In this document: piece by piece, positions 1-11,200 of the stretch | How positions within the stretch are numbered: the stretch's first letter is position 1 | Layout of the letters: every line of letters begins with the position of its first letter | From: Stenopsyche tienmushanensis | Taxonomy: Eukaryota; Arthropoda; Insecta; Trichoptera; Stenopsychidae | DNA length: 64,000 nucleotides | Assembly (NCBI GenBank): GCA_008973525.1 | Contig: WACJ01000354.1 | Span: 124,001-188,000 of the forward strand | Direction of reading: 5' to 3' | The notes under the pieces: model-generated | The model's database searches: none | What the model was told of the DNA's origin: nothing | The model's input: only the letters and a program-made list of their open reading frames with translations | Made by a program: the position numbers and the translations under genes

Positions 1-2340
1 AATGGGATGGTTTTATTTTTAATATATATGCATAATACGATCATCATCATCATGCCTTTATATATTCATATTCATGTTTATGAGGAACCGATAAGTAATA
101 ATTTTTGCATTTAATTTCCGACCAATTATGCCTATTAAGCTTAAAAACATATTTACTTATCTGTAACTTTCGATAGCCTTCATTTCATAATCCAATAAAA
201 ACAGCATGCAATGATGCAAATTCTCACAATTTAAATTTTTATAGGGTAGATCACAAGATTTTGATTACTTTCCGGTGCTTCATATATATATCTTTATATA
301 CAGACATTTAAATTAGATTTTTTGTCATTAATGTGTGTATAAAATAGATCAAAAAGGTTGATATACATCTGAGAATCGTCGAATAAATAAATCTGATGCA
401 TAAATACATATGATTATTTTTGAACTTTGTAGGCGTTTGCTTATTAAAAAGCAGATGTCGCCATATTGCATAATAAAAATGCGCCATTTTTAAGTGTTTA
501 CCATTAATTATTTGCATATATATTTTTTGCTTATGTAATGTAAAAAAAATATTTTTATAAATCATATGGATTTATTGAATTTCACCATAAAATTACAAAA
601 AAATGTAATGCATAATTTGCCCACAGCACCATCTTTTGTTGATGTATTAATTAGATATTTTTATTGGTACTCTATGAATATATTTTTACATTTTTTTTAT
701 TATGCAAAGAATATCGTGTATGCAATATGAATATCCTAATAATATTTATATGTCGCTGTAAATTTGCATCGTATTTATATTTAAAAAAAAAGTTTAATAA
801 ATTGTCATCTTATTGTTATGGGTCATTGTCGTCGTAATGAATAAATTTTCGTCGAAATTGATTTTTGGACGACGGATTTTTATTGGCGGTGCTCTCTGCT
901 CATTTATGGTAATTTATACGAAATGTATTTATGTCTCAACTGATTAATGAAGTGTTGATAACACGTCGGAGTATTTTCCTTATAACATCCAGTAGTAAAT
1001 TATTCAATAGTATTTTTTATTAGCAAAAACCGGTTTTACGAGACGACTCGCCGACGCTAAAAGCGGTGCGCTCTGACACTTTGTATAATTTTTCCGTTAT
1101 TCCTAGCGGTGTTTTCGGTGAAAATTTCTGAAAGAATTTTCATCGAAAATTTTCCTTCGATAATTTAGCCGTTATTCGAACCGCGGAAAAATAGTGTCGA
1201 TAACCCGGCGTGAAATTCGGTGGTTTGTTTCCGCAATTCGCTTCACTATTTTCGCAATAATTTTTTCAATAGACCTATGAGCTTCAGCATTTTACCGTTA
1301 GATGGCAACACTATTTTACAGCTGAATTTCATGAAACGCTCTATATTTTTCATATCTATAATACCACCCAAGCGTAATAATTTAAACAATCACTATTTTT
1401 TCAATGCAAAAATCTATCAAATAATATTTCTTAATTTATAAAAAAATACACTTTTCTACTAAAGACCCACTTAAAAGGCTTCACATTTCTCTGAAAGCAA
1501 ATGACATCATCATGCTAAGAGTGAGTAATCATTCTAAATAAATGAGGCCTTTATGCTGAACAAAAATTGTGATTAATTATGTATGCAAATGTCGTTATGC
1601 AATAAAAAGTATAACCGAATTCCGGTTTCAGCCAGAAGAAAGCACACAGACATTCCTAATTTAATGGCATGGTCTTAAAGAATATTTTGTTTAAATGAAT
1701 TATATTGCTCTCTTATAATTTCGCTTATTTATGCTTTTTATAATTTTCGCTGTTTATACTCCGTATTACAAGTTCATTAGATTAATTAGGTTTCAAAAAT
1801 ATAGAAACTTAACACTAAACATTTTATATTTAAAGAAATATGTTCATTTTGAAAATGATGATCAAAGGCAACCATTTGAAGTTTATATATTTATATTACT
1901 TGTGGTTTTCTTCGTCATCGCTACTAATCACCATTAAGCGAGGGCGTTTTTTATTGATAAAATATTGCCATTTTAGGAGTCTTCTTTGCAAAATATACGT
2001 CCAATTCGTTTCTAATTTCTCTTATCTTATTTATCCAATATCCTTAAAGATTTCCCCTCTATGTTATAAAAATACCGTGCTTTATATATATGTATTATTA
2101 GGTGTCTCAGAATATAATACACTGCTTTTTATCCAACAACAAATAAGTCATAGAGACACTCAATAAAAATATTGACGTCTTTCGTAAAGTTAGATCATTT
2201 TTTTTTAAATTATCGTTTATTCAAAGTCCATACTATAGTATTTAAATGCAAATTAATCATTATGAACAATCAGCAATGACAAAGTTTTTATTAAAAAATG
2301 GTGATTAATTTATATTGAGTATGCCATGATTATAATAGAT
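1..2340. other. AT-rich stretch, no gene seen
   Basis: No frame here resembles a known protein, and open frames are short and low in complexity. A GC-richer patch at about 1020-1215 contains several CGG/CCG motifs and a repeated 'ccgttattc' (near 1096 and 1171). It could be regulatory, but nothing identifies it. A short ATC microsatellite lies near 40-55. Confidence 0.5.
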
Positions 2341-2346
2341 CCTAGA

Positions 2347-2425
2347 GTGGGCTGTTTGTGGTTAATATATGATGGTGATGATAACAGTAATCACAGTCAT
2401 CGTAGTGCAGCCACAAACAGTCCAC
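2347..2425. repeat. Imperfect hairpin at the edge of an interspersed repeat
   Basis: GTGGGCTGTTTGTGGT at 2347-2362 is the near-perfect reverse complement of GCCACAAACAGTCCAC at 2410-2425, with 14 of 16 positions pairing by eye. The loop between is rich in ATG/ATC triplets. The right arm is the start of the unnamed repeat that recurs at 4.1 kb. The arm pair may therefore be a terminal inverted repeat or a hairpin end of that family. Confidence 0.5.
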
Positions 2426-2735
2426 TGCCGAATTATGGGCCACTTCAATGTCCATTCACAGGAAGAGGTTACATCCAGTTGGTTTGTATCATACATTCAC
2501 CTCCTTATTCACTCGTTATTGAAGGTAGCATGACCTCCGAGTTTCATTTAGAATGCTCACCCAGCGGATAACCTGAATGAACGTATCGAAGGGCGCTTTC
2601 GTGATCGTATCGATAGGAAGTGTGGGAAATTTATAAAGACTGAGTAGTTTTCTTCAGGGGATAGTGAAAAATTACTCTAGGCAACCTAGTCGATTTTACT
2701 GGAAAGGACTTTCTGGAGTACAAAGATAGACGTAT
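2391..2735 (+). repeat. Unnamed interspersed repeat, copy A
   Basis: This stretch matches 4108-4400 over most of its length. Shared blocks include AGTCCACTGCCGAATTA, TCACCTCCT(t/c)ATTCACTCG, GAGTTTCATTT, GCTCACCCAGCGG, ATGAACGTATCGA and TTTTACTGGAAAGG, in the same order and orientation. Copy A carries about 30 extra bases after the first block. No protein is encoded: the frame at 2326-2571 is not recognisable. Lack of coding and the presence of further partial copies at 18.5 and 18.9 kb point to a SINE- or MITE-like family. The class is unknown. Confidence 0.7.
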
Positions 2736-2739
2736 ATGC

Positions 2740-4105
2740 ATTGGCGAAATTAACATTTCGTAAGAACAGTCTATAAAAACCATCAAAATAGGTAAATCTT
2801 TGAACTGGAAAGAACAACCGGTAAAACCGTTATTCATCCCGGGACGAAAACTGCACCGAACTGATACAAGTATTAGGACGAAGCCATAACCAAAATGAAA
2901 AGATAACGGGTTGAAGCCCTGAAAACAAATCTCATCATGTGTACTAACCGGGACATTCAAATAACCTTTAAGTAGTCAGTCTGTAAAGAAACATTATTTA
3001 AACTTCAAATGGTTAGAGTAAGCGACATATTTATAAATGTAGTAGTTAAGAATAGGTAAGATAACAGTAATAAATATTCATATACTTCAAAGACGTTGCA
3101 ATTTGATTTTTGCTATTAATTTTGTCATAGGTTAATACTACAAAATAGATCGATTCTGGTCAAAAACGTCAAAAAATGATTGTTTTAAATATAGTTTTAT
3201 ATTCGTAAATTATGCATTGTACCTTTATTGTGATGAAATCAGAAAACCCAACGGGTATTTATGTATTTTAGTGTGTATTGCGTCAATATTTTTTTTCTGT
3301 GGTTTTCTCAATAATCTGGGGGCTTGTCAGGTAGCTACTAAGAATGGGCAGAGCATATGTTTCTTGAGATTAATTTGAGTTAGGTCACGTTCAATGTCTC
3401 AATATCATTATTCGATTGATGCGATGTCCCCATATTAAAACGATGGATAACGTGTCAAAAAACATGCGTACATTATGTGAATCATATGTGCGATTTTTAT
3501 CATCCGGCCGTAGATAGATCCTGAAAGAAAGCTGGGAACAATTTCTAGTAAACCAGAATTGATTATTACATACGAATCAAATTGATTACAACACACCAAT
3601 GACGTAGATAGAAATCGTCGTTGCATCGCGGGATTTACCTTTTACCTGTTGGAGATTGTATTAAAAAATACATATTGCGCAATATATGTAAAAGTTATAG
3701 TCGTATTGGGCAATAACACGTTTTGCGGTCGCATACTACTATGAAGAAGACGTCACAAAAATGACGTTTCTGTGTCAATTAGAATCGTGATGTCAGAGTG
3801 ACGTACGAACAACCAGGGATTCTTACACAATTCGACGCTATTGTTTAATAATTATAATTTTGTTGAACAATAAACATATTGGCATTGTCAAATTGCTCTA
3901 ATTCAGCCTGTTTCATACAAATTATGGAGGAATCCCATTATGAAAGCATGCATCGTGTAAAAAGCATATGTTCATTACTGTATATAAAAGTATGTGTATT
4001 AAAAAAATCATAATAATTAAGTCAAGCTTGTATGTAATTAATCCTTTCATTGAATTGCGTGTGCCATGTCCGAGCACAACAATACATCGAACTTCGGTTA
4101 TATCT
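2740..4105. other. No gene seen between repeat copies
   Basis: AT-rich sequence without a recognisable coding frame. The minus-strand frames at 2631-2960 and 3435-3626 have no family resemblance I can name. Confidence 0.45.
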
Positions 4106-4107
4106 TC

Positions 4108-4405
4108 ATCATAGGGTAGTCACAAATAGTCCACTGCCGAATTACATCCATTTCGTCTGCATCATATATTCACCTCCTCATTCACTCGATATTGAAGGAG
4201 CATAACCTTCGAGTTTCATTTATAACGCTCACCCAGCGGGTCTCCTGGATGAACGTATCGACGGGCACTTTCGCGACTGTCTCGATAGGGGTTTGTGAAG
4301 ACTAAACAGTTTTCTTCGGGAGACAGTGAAAAACTACTCTAGATAACCTTGTTGATTTTACTGGAAAGGGCTTTCCGGAGTGCAAAGATTCCAGTCCCTC
4401 CTTTT
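4108..4405 (+). repeat. Unnamed interspersed repeat, copy B
   Basis: Second direct copy of the repeat seen at 2.39 kb. It starts at a block resembling 'gtcacaaatagtccactgcc' and runs through TTTTACTGGAAAGGGCTTTC to CAAAGATT. The order of blocks is preserved with scattered substitutions and small indels, which indicates two old insertions rather than a recent tandem duplication. After the repeat, sequence resembling the 3' part of the 18.9-kb copy ('cctccttttctcac' against 'ctcctcttttcctcgcagtccc') continues, so the true 3' boundary may lie nearer 4415. Confidence 0.7.
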
Positions 4406-4468
4406 CTCACTAGGGTGTTGCCGGGTTAGGGCGAAGTCATACGTGACGCTTAAGTGCATATCGGATTC

Positions 4469-4515
4469 GTTCCTACACCAACTGAGTTGGTGTAGGAACC
4501 AACCAACCAACCAAG
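4469..4515. repeat. Perfect 15-bp-arm palindrome followed by an AACC microsatellite
   Basis: GTTCCTACACCAACT at 4469-4483 is followed by a single G (4484) and then its exact reverse complement AGTTGGTGTAGGAAC at 4485-4499. The right arm runs directly into four tandem AACC units. A perfect 31-bp hairpin with a one-base spacer is unlikely by chance in this AT-rich background. It may mark a retroposon 3' end or a fold-back repair scar. Confidence 0.75.
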
Positions 4516-4519
4516 GGAG

Positions 4520-7500
4520 TCTCTCTGTACCAGTTTAACCGAACACATTCGAGACTGAGTGTTTACCTATTTGAAGTTGACCCTCTCAATTCAGTAATTT
4601 CAAAGCGACATAGAAGGCAACCGAAGACAATACTGTTATCGTTTCGGTTAATAATTTCACAAAAATATCATTTATTTTGGCAGATTCTGCTATTTCATCC
4701 GATGTATTTTCATACAGGACTTTTATATTATGTAGTGAGAATTACGTTTTGATCAACTATTCTGTACTATTAAAAATCATAACCGATATCAGTAAATAAA
4801 TCAAGATATTTGGGCTCAAATGCTGCTTGGTAGATGAAGTAGCATTCTCAGAATCTCAATAGTCTGTTTAAGGATGCCACAAATCGGTTGAATATTTATA
4901 CAACATCGTTAATTCATTGAAACTGAATTTAAATTTATGAATGAATGATATTTGCCTTTATTTAATCTGTCATTTTAAAGGAAAAACTGAGGATAAATTT
5001 GAAATTAGCATTAATGTAATCAGCCAATTAAATTAAACAAACAATTGAGCGTATGGCTTCTTAATCCTTTCATTCTAATCATATATGATCTCGACAGTTC
5101 ATCATCAGCTAATCAACATTAAAAGTAATATTTCGAAGAAAGACTTGTTGATCACGATCATAAAATATAAGCAATATTTACACATCGTATAAGTAAATTT
5201 ATTAACTGCTAGATCAATGTGATATAAATCTTCATTTCAGCAATGCAGGGCATAAATTATAGCCCTGCCCTCGAGCAGATATTTATATAATCAATTTTTT
5301 CTCTTGATCAGCTTAAATCAAATATAATATCGACATCATCTCACAGAATGATTTCGAATTTGTATATTAAACGCTTTTGAAAAAATATTTTATTGATCGG
5401 CAGGAATTATCCAACCCTCGACGGCATTTGGCTTACATAAAATTATCTTTCTCCCAAATAAATCTTAAAATTCATTTGCATTTTTCTTCGAGACGTACGA
5501 GTGCCGGATGCAACTCCGACACATACTTCCGATGCCAAACCCCTCATTATAATCCCGAACTTAAGTGATTTCCCATCCTATGAATATCAAAATCGTATAT
5601 TTTTCAAAAATTTGCATCGATATATTAATATAGCGATCGCCGATTGATAAACTGTGCTCGGTATTGAAATTAATGACATCATTTACAATTGACTATTTTT
5701 GCTATTTGGCATTAGATGTCACTCGTATTGGATTTTACCGGAGATAATTTATCCACGCAAACGTATCTGACCTGTATAATATGGCTGATGTATGCAAATC
5801 ATAGTCGATTAGCATAATAGTGTTTATGGCAAAAACATTAATGACAATGATAATAAAAATGATTTTGGGCACGAAAAAAATTAATGTTTCTATTTCGTAA
5901 CATTGATTAATGATATAGCTATAAAAAGATTTCGTGCGAAAATGAACCTGGAGTCAATTGGTTTTTATGTTAATTTATTGTTAATTTTGCTTTAATTTAT
6001 TTTAAAAGTGTATAAGCTTCTTGAACAATATTCAGAAAAAGTGTCATTTATGCTGATGTGTTGCAAATTTAAATACTATTGTATATAAAATTACCATATG
6101 AATTACTATGAAGCCTAATATTGTAAAAAATGAATTTGTATTAATATAAATAAACATTTTTTTCCCCAAGAAGTAAACACGCTAAAACATAAGCGTCCTA
6201 TCTAAGGATATCCGAATCACGTATTTGGGTTATTTTTATTGAAACCATTTAAAATAAATATAAACTACATACTTCCCATTCCGTTAAATAGGATTTACAA
6301 TATTACTCACCAAACCACAAAATGGGATAAATATTTATATTAACGTGAAAATATTACCTTCCGGTGCAATTACGTGCACACCATAGAACAATACTACGCC
6401 CATCGTTTATATGCATCGATCTGTCCGTCATCACGTATACGTTGAAGATTACTCACATTTTTGGGCATGGTTGTTTCTGCGAAAATCATTCATTTTGGCC
6501 ATCGTGCGTAAACAATAAAATCAACATAAAATAAACTACTTCGGCTGAATTTAGGCACATGCGATTTCTAACGTTGCATATTGGACGGCGCAATCAGTAT
6601 GCAGCGTATGGGTTAAGTCGTGATTAATCAGTGGTATTTTCAAAGAAAGCAAAAAACGGAGAGACTTGAATAAGGATAATATCGATAGAGCGAAATACTA
6701 ATGTTGGGTCGTTTAGGTATTCCCCGTTTCCGATTTTTGTAGAATTAACGTTGCATTACGTGAAGAAAATCAGGTTAGGAACACTCCATTAATACTTTTA
6801 TCTTGTTCTCGTAACTAGAGTTCATAATTTGCATTAATTAGTTTTGCGAATAATTTGCTTAAAATACCATCAAGCATCAAAGAATTCGACTTGCTCCATA
6901 GTTTGTAGCATTTTTCTAAAAAAAATACCTCCACATTTTATCCTTTTACTCTTTCTAGCGTGCAGACAAGGATTTTTTTAAAGATGATAAATCATAGTTT
7001 CATGATTTGATAATAATAGCTACTTTTTAAATATATAAAAGCTTCACATAATTTAAGGACTTTTGAAAAACTTACATTCACGGACATTCGAAATAAAAAG
7101 TAAGAAATAATATTGAATTAAATAATATTTTCAAGAAAAAATGGCGTTGGACTTGGCATCAACATAGTAAACATAAAAATCACGATCCAGACCTGTGTTA
7201 AGCACTTAAATGGATATCGATTATAATTATCATCATCATCATCATAATAGCCATAGGCACAATCATTCTATTGCTTTAATGCGACTTAAATCAATTTTGA
7301 TGCCCCCCCAATTTAAGGGTGATTTTAAAATTGTGCATTTTTTGAAAATTATCAAACGTAGAGAGTTTTTAGAATGTACTCATAAAATTTGTGAATAAAT
7401 TTGTAAGCTATTCTAACTGGAATTTTTGCATAAATGATAACATTTTGTTAAATTGCCATCGTACCATAAGTGCAAAGTCTTTGTGGATAAATTCAAGAGA

Positions 7501-7720
7501 ATTTCCTTGAATACGTAGGTGATATGACTCCTTGATTTTATAATATAACTGAAGAAAGCATTGATTTAAAGTGTAATGGAATTAAAATAGGCGATGGCAT
7601 CAAAGACACTAATAATTTAGAGCGGTGAGTGGCTATGAGGAGCAAATATCTGTCTAGGTCTTAAAAATAAATGCCAAAATATAACATTGTCTTCCTTGCA
7701 TTGTTAACTTTGACTAGAAA
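4520..7720. other. No gene seen; AT-rich
   Basis: No recognisable coding region or transposon. A CATCAT microsatellite sits at about 7228-7245 inside a short frame that encodes mainly His and Asn. The frame at 5377-5568 is not conserved as far as I can judge. Confidence 0.45.
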
Positions 7721-7785
7721 AATTAACCTGTTAAGTGGGCGGAGCGTATATATACGTACAACGTAAACTGCATCGAAATTGGTTA

Positions 7786-7803
7786 GGACGTATATATACG
7801 TCC
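7786..7803. repeat. 18-bp perfect palindrome GGACGTATATATACGTCC
   Basis: The palindrome GGACGTATATATACGTCC occurs here and again at 8224-8241. A mutated version (GGAGCGTATATATACGTAC) lies at 7741-7759. They sit near both ends of the piggyBac remnant, which suits subterminal transposase-binding repeats. That role is an inference from position and symmetry. Confidence 0.7.
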
Positions 7804-7946
7804 TCGAAATATATATTGAGTCCTAATATATGTTTTGTTTAACGAATATGTGAATTTTTGATACATGTTTTGACATGAATTTAAGACAGGTAGCAAATTG
7901 AAAAAAAAAATCGAATTTATTACAAAAAAAGGGGAAATAATCTATA

Positions 7947-8018
7947 TTCTGGTGCCCGGATTGTGAGGGAGTACTACGTGTCAACAACTGTTTTAAAATA
8001 TATCACACAGAGTTTTGA
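7947..8018 (+). pseudogene. piggyBac transposase C-terminal Cys-rich domain fragment
   Basis: The frame starting at 7947 reads FWCPDCEGVLRVNNCFKIYH, then three residues and a stop at 8016. This is the CxxC...CFKxYHT signature that ends piggyBac-family transposases. The full-length element at 27.1 kb has the equivalent YMCIQCNVPLCKEPCFKIYH. A stop codon lies a few codons upstream in the same frame and the catalytic core is missing, so it is a relic. Confidence 0.8.
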
Positions 8019-8223
8019 ATTTATTTATTGATATATTTTATTTTTTTAAACTCTATGTTTCCATTTTCTTTATACGCTTTTGTTTATTGTTTTGTATTTG
8101 TTAACTTCTCTACATGTTTATGTATCTAAATAAATTTAAAAAAATATATGTTTCATTGATTTTTTTACAAATTCTAAGTATTGTCAAAAAAAATTAATAA
8201 TATGAACTCACGCCAGGTGGGCG

Positions 8224-8241
8224 GGACGTATATATACGTCC
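8224..8241. repeat. Second copy of the 18-bp palindrome
   Basis: Exact second copy of GGACGTATATATACGTCC in the right subterminal part of the 7.7-kb piggyBac remnant. Confidence 0.7.
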
Positions 8242-8264
8242 TAACGAAAATGTGCGCGCCCACT

Positions 8265-11200
8265 GTATGTTGCGTTATTGAAGAGGAACTTCCCCGCTTC
8301 ACAGGCTAAGGTAAGGTAGGATCTTTGAGTAAGTTCGTAGGATGAATAATAAAACAACAACTTCCAAACAATATTCCAATACTTCTCTAATGTTTCGATA
8401 TATTTTTGTAGAACCATTTATCGTTGATCTCAAAATAGGCTTTATTTTCGGCAATCACTTCTTTATTTGAGCCAAATCTCTTTCCCTGTGGCAAAAATTT
8501 AGGTTTATAAACAGGGAGCCAGATCCAGAGAAAACGCTTAATAAAGGAGTAATTTAATGTATACGAAGTAATGAATTTTGTACATTTTTTTCATTGTTGC
8601 AATCGAATTGTGACATATTGCATTGAGTTGGTGAATAGTACTTTTTTCTCCATTTGGTGTCGTTTTCTCGCAATTTCTTACGCCAAATGCATCAATAACA
8701 CCATACAATATTCGCTATTGATGGTTTTTTCTTTCTCAAGGTAATCGATAAATAAAATACTGTGTGCATCCCAAAATACGGAGTTCAAAACCTTCCTACG
8801 AACTTATTGAATGATGTGTTAAGTTATTTTTTCTTTAAATTATTCTTAGTAAAACCTTCAGGCAATGACGCAAAATACTGATAAGCTTTAAATCATCCCG
8901 TGGGCCAACATTATCCTTTTTTGGCATTGGATTCAATATTGATAATAGCCAATCATGTGGTATTTCCCCGAAGGGCTTAATTTTTATTGTTAAATCGTTA
9001 TCAAGTATTCAGTTAAAGGACTCAATGGTAAAGCTATTTTAAAAGTGTACAAAAATAAATATTTATTCCATAGTCGGCATCTTAAAAAATGTACTTGCAA
9101 TAATTGTTCTCTTTGATCTATACGCTATCAGAGGTGCCGATTAGTGCAATAAAATGACATTTCAGCATTTCTCAATACGTCGCGACTCTATCGCGAGTCT
9201 TGTCGATATTTTATGTTATTAACATAAAAAGTAAATCATGTTAAAAAAAATGTCGTTGAACTTTTGATCTTCAAATTACGAGACCACCTTCATACGATCA
9301 GATAAGGATATCGCTGCATGCAAACGTCGAGTATGAGGCAAATAACACTAATTCGCGGCACAATTTGTCCTGTAATTTTAAATGCTAAATGTCTTCACTT
9401 CTTTCGGCAGATCTGGTCAAACGAGATCGGCGGTAAAAAGCCCACCGACAAATCAATGTATTGGCATATATTAACTAATTGCCCAGACCGCAAATTGATG
9501 GATTCGAGACCGCATTCGGGTCTGGGAGAGCGGTTCTCGGGATCGACGTAAGAACTTCCTGCATTACGTCACTTGTTCCGGTTCCTCGACAAACTGGGAT
9601 CATTTGCGAATAAATACAAAAAAGGAGCACCACCGGGTTGCGGTTTTTTCCATTATTCCCGGTACTACGATACTATGTAATACTATTACGATACTTACAT
9701 ATTAATGGGACCACTTCCTCTCGAAAAGTTTTGCGCTTCTCGTTTCGCGTGCGATGGTTTCTTCGAATTTTTCGCCAATATGAATATAAATGATTCACAT
9801 AGATCTTATTGAATCGCTGATCAATCGATGAGCTTTATTGGCGCAATTGGACATGCATGTGTGATCTGTAACACGTTGGATTCGCGTTAGAATTTTTTCG
9901 GTCAATTGAACGCTTTTTGTGTGTGCTTATTGTGTCAAATGATTCGTCATTGAAAATGCTGAGAATCATTTTTTATAAAGGCAGATTGGCTTTTCCAAAA
10001 CCCGACCATTTTCTATGTGAACTTTGATTTGATAGTGATTTTTACGCAGCATTAAGGATTTATCGAACTTTTAGTGCTGATTGAAATTTGTCGTGACTCG
10101 AGATTCGTGTTATCGTTCGTGATTTTTATATGCAGATTAACTAATATCAGGACCTTTAAAGCAATTTAAGCTGTTTAGATTCCGATGGAATTCATCATGG
10201 GATTTCTGAAAAACTCCAATGAGTCAAATGTTTTAATTTACAACCTGCGGAAATGCTTCAGCTCCATCATGTTCCAGCTATTCTATTTGATATCGATAGC
10301 CATTTCTTTGAAATGCGATATCAATGTCGAACAAAAATCGAAGGCAAAGCCAAAATAATATCGGAAATTCCGGATGTTGATAAGTTTTCTAAATATATAT
10401 AAATGCTTCAGAAAATTTTTAGGCGGTCATTGTCTAATTTTATTTATACAGCATAAGAACTTGGCAACATCAAGCCCGACATAGATCTTAAAAGAATATC
10501 ATACGCTAAACTTTCATTGATTGAAAATAGAGCAAGTTTTACAATAATATAGTAAATTTATTAAAATGAATTGGATTTAAAATAGGAATATCATATTTCA
10601 TTCATTTTCCATAAATATTCCATCAATGACCACGTACGCGTCATATAACGTAACACTTCCTTTTAAAATTCGTTACGTACTCATGACTTGCATATTGCAC
10701 TTTATTTTATACATTTTTTTTAATTATTCACATGAAGTTGTCATCATTTATATTTCCTAGCATTGCTTTAAATTTGTTTAAAAAATATTTTAGTATCGGT
10801 GGTTTTGATATGATATTTGTCATCAAGTTGATCTTACCAACCGCATCATATAAGCTCCGTATACACCATTGCTATAACGGATGCCAATATGTATAGATTT
10901 TTGGCTTTTTTCCTTCAATTTTGCACGTTGATCGATTTTGTTAAATACCATGAAAAATCCAAATCGATACTTCCTTTTGGCACTCGAGCTTAGAAAGCAT
11001 AATGAACAATATTCCGTTTCGAATTCGATCGAAACAATCAGTTGCTGTGGTAATTCCATATTTTTTGTAGACGTCTATACGAGATAGGAAGCTTACTTCC
11101 TACCGGATTAAACGTATATTCATTACATATTTTAGCTTATAATTCCAGGTAATTAACTAGGTCACAAGTCCAAAGTATACACCAACTAGCAGGATCGCAT

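Larger units (their letters stand above)
7723..8262 (+). mobile_element. Decayed piggyBac element, internally deleted
   Basis: It begins at TTAA (7723-7726) followed by CCTGTTAAGTGGGCGG. This start matches the type of end on the full-length piggyBac at 26.7-29.3 kb (CCTGTTAAATGCC). A transposase C-terminal Cys-rich domain is readable at 7947-8018. Near the right, 'ggtgggcgggacgtatatatacgtcc' and 'gcgcgcccac' (to about 8262) echo the left end (ggGTGGGCGGAGCGTATATATACG). The expected terminal CCTGTTAA...TTAA is missing on the right, so that terminus is lost. Most of the transposase gene is absent between the left end and the C-terminal domain. Confidence 0.75.

Noticed and set aside
4497..4515. 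Interstitial telomeric repeat (AACC as a variant of the arthropod TTAGG/CCTAA repeat)
   Set aside because: The unit is AACC, not CCTAA, and only about four units occur directly after a palindrome. It is better explained as local slippage.
7210..7398. His-rich small protein
   Set aside because: The His/Asn run is produced by a CATCAT microsatellite and the rest of the frame has no resemblance to a known protein.
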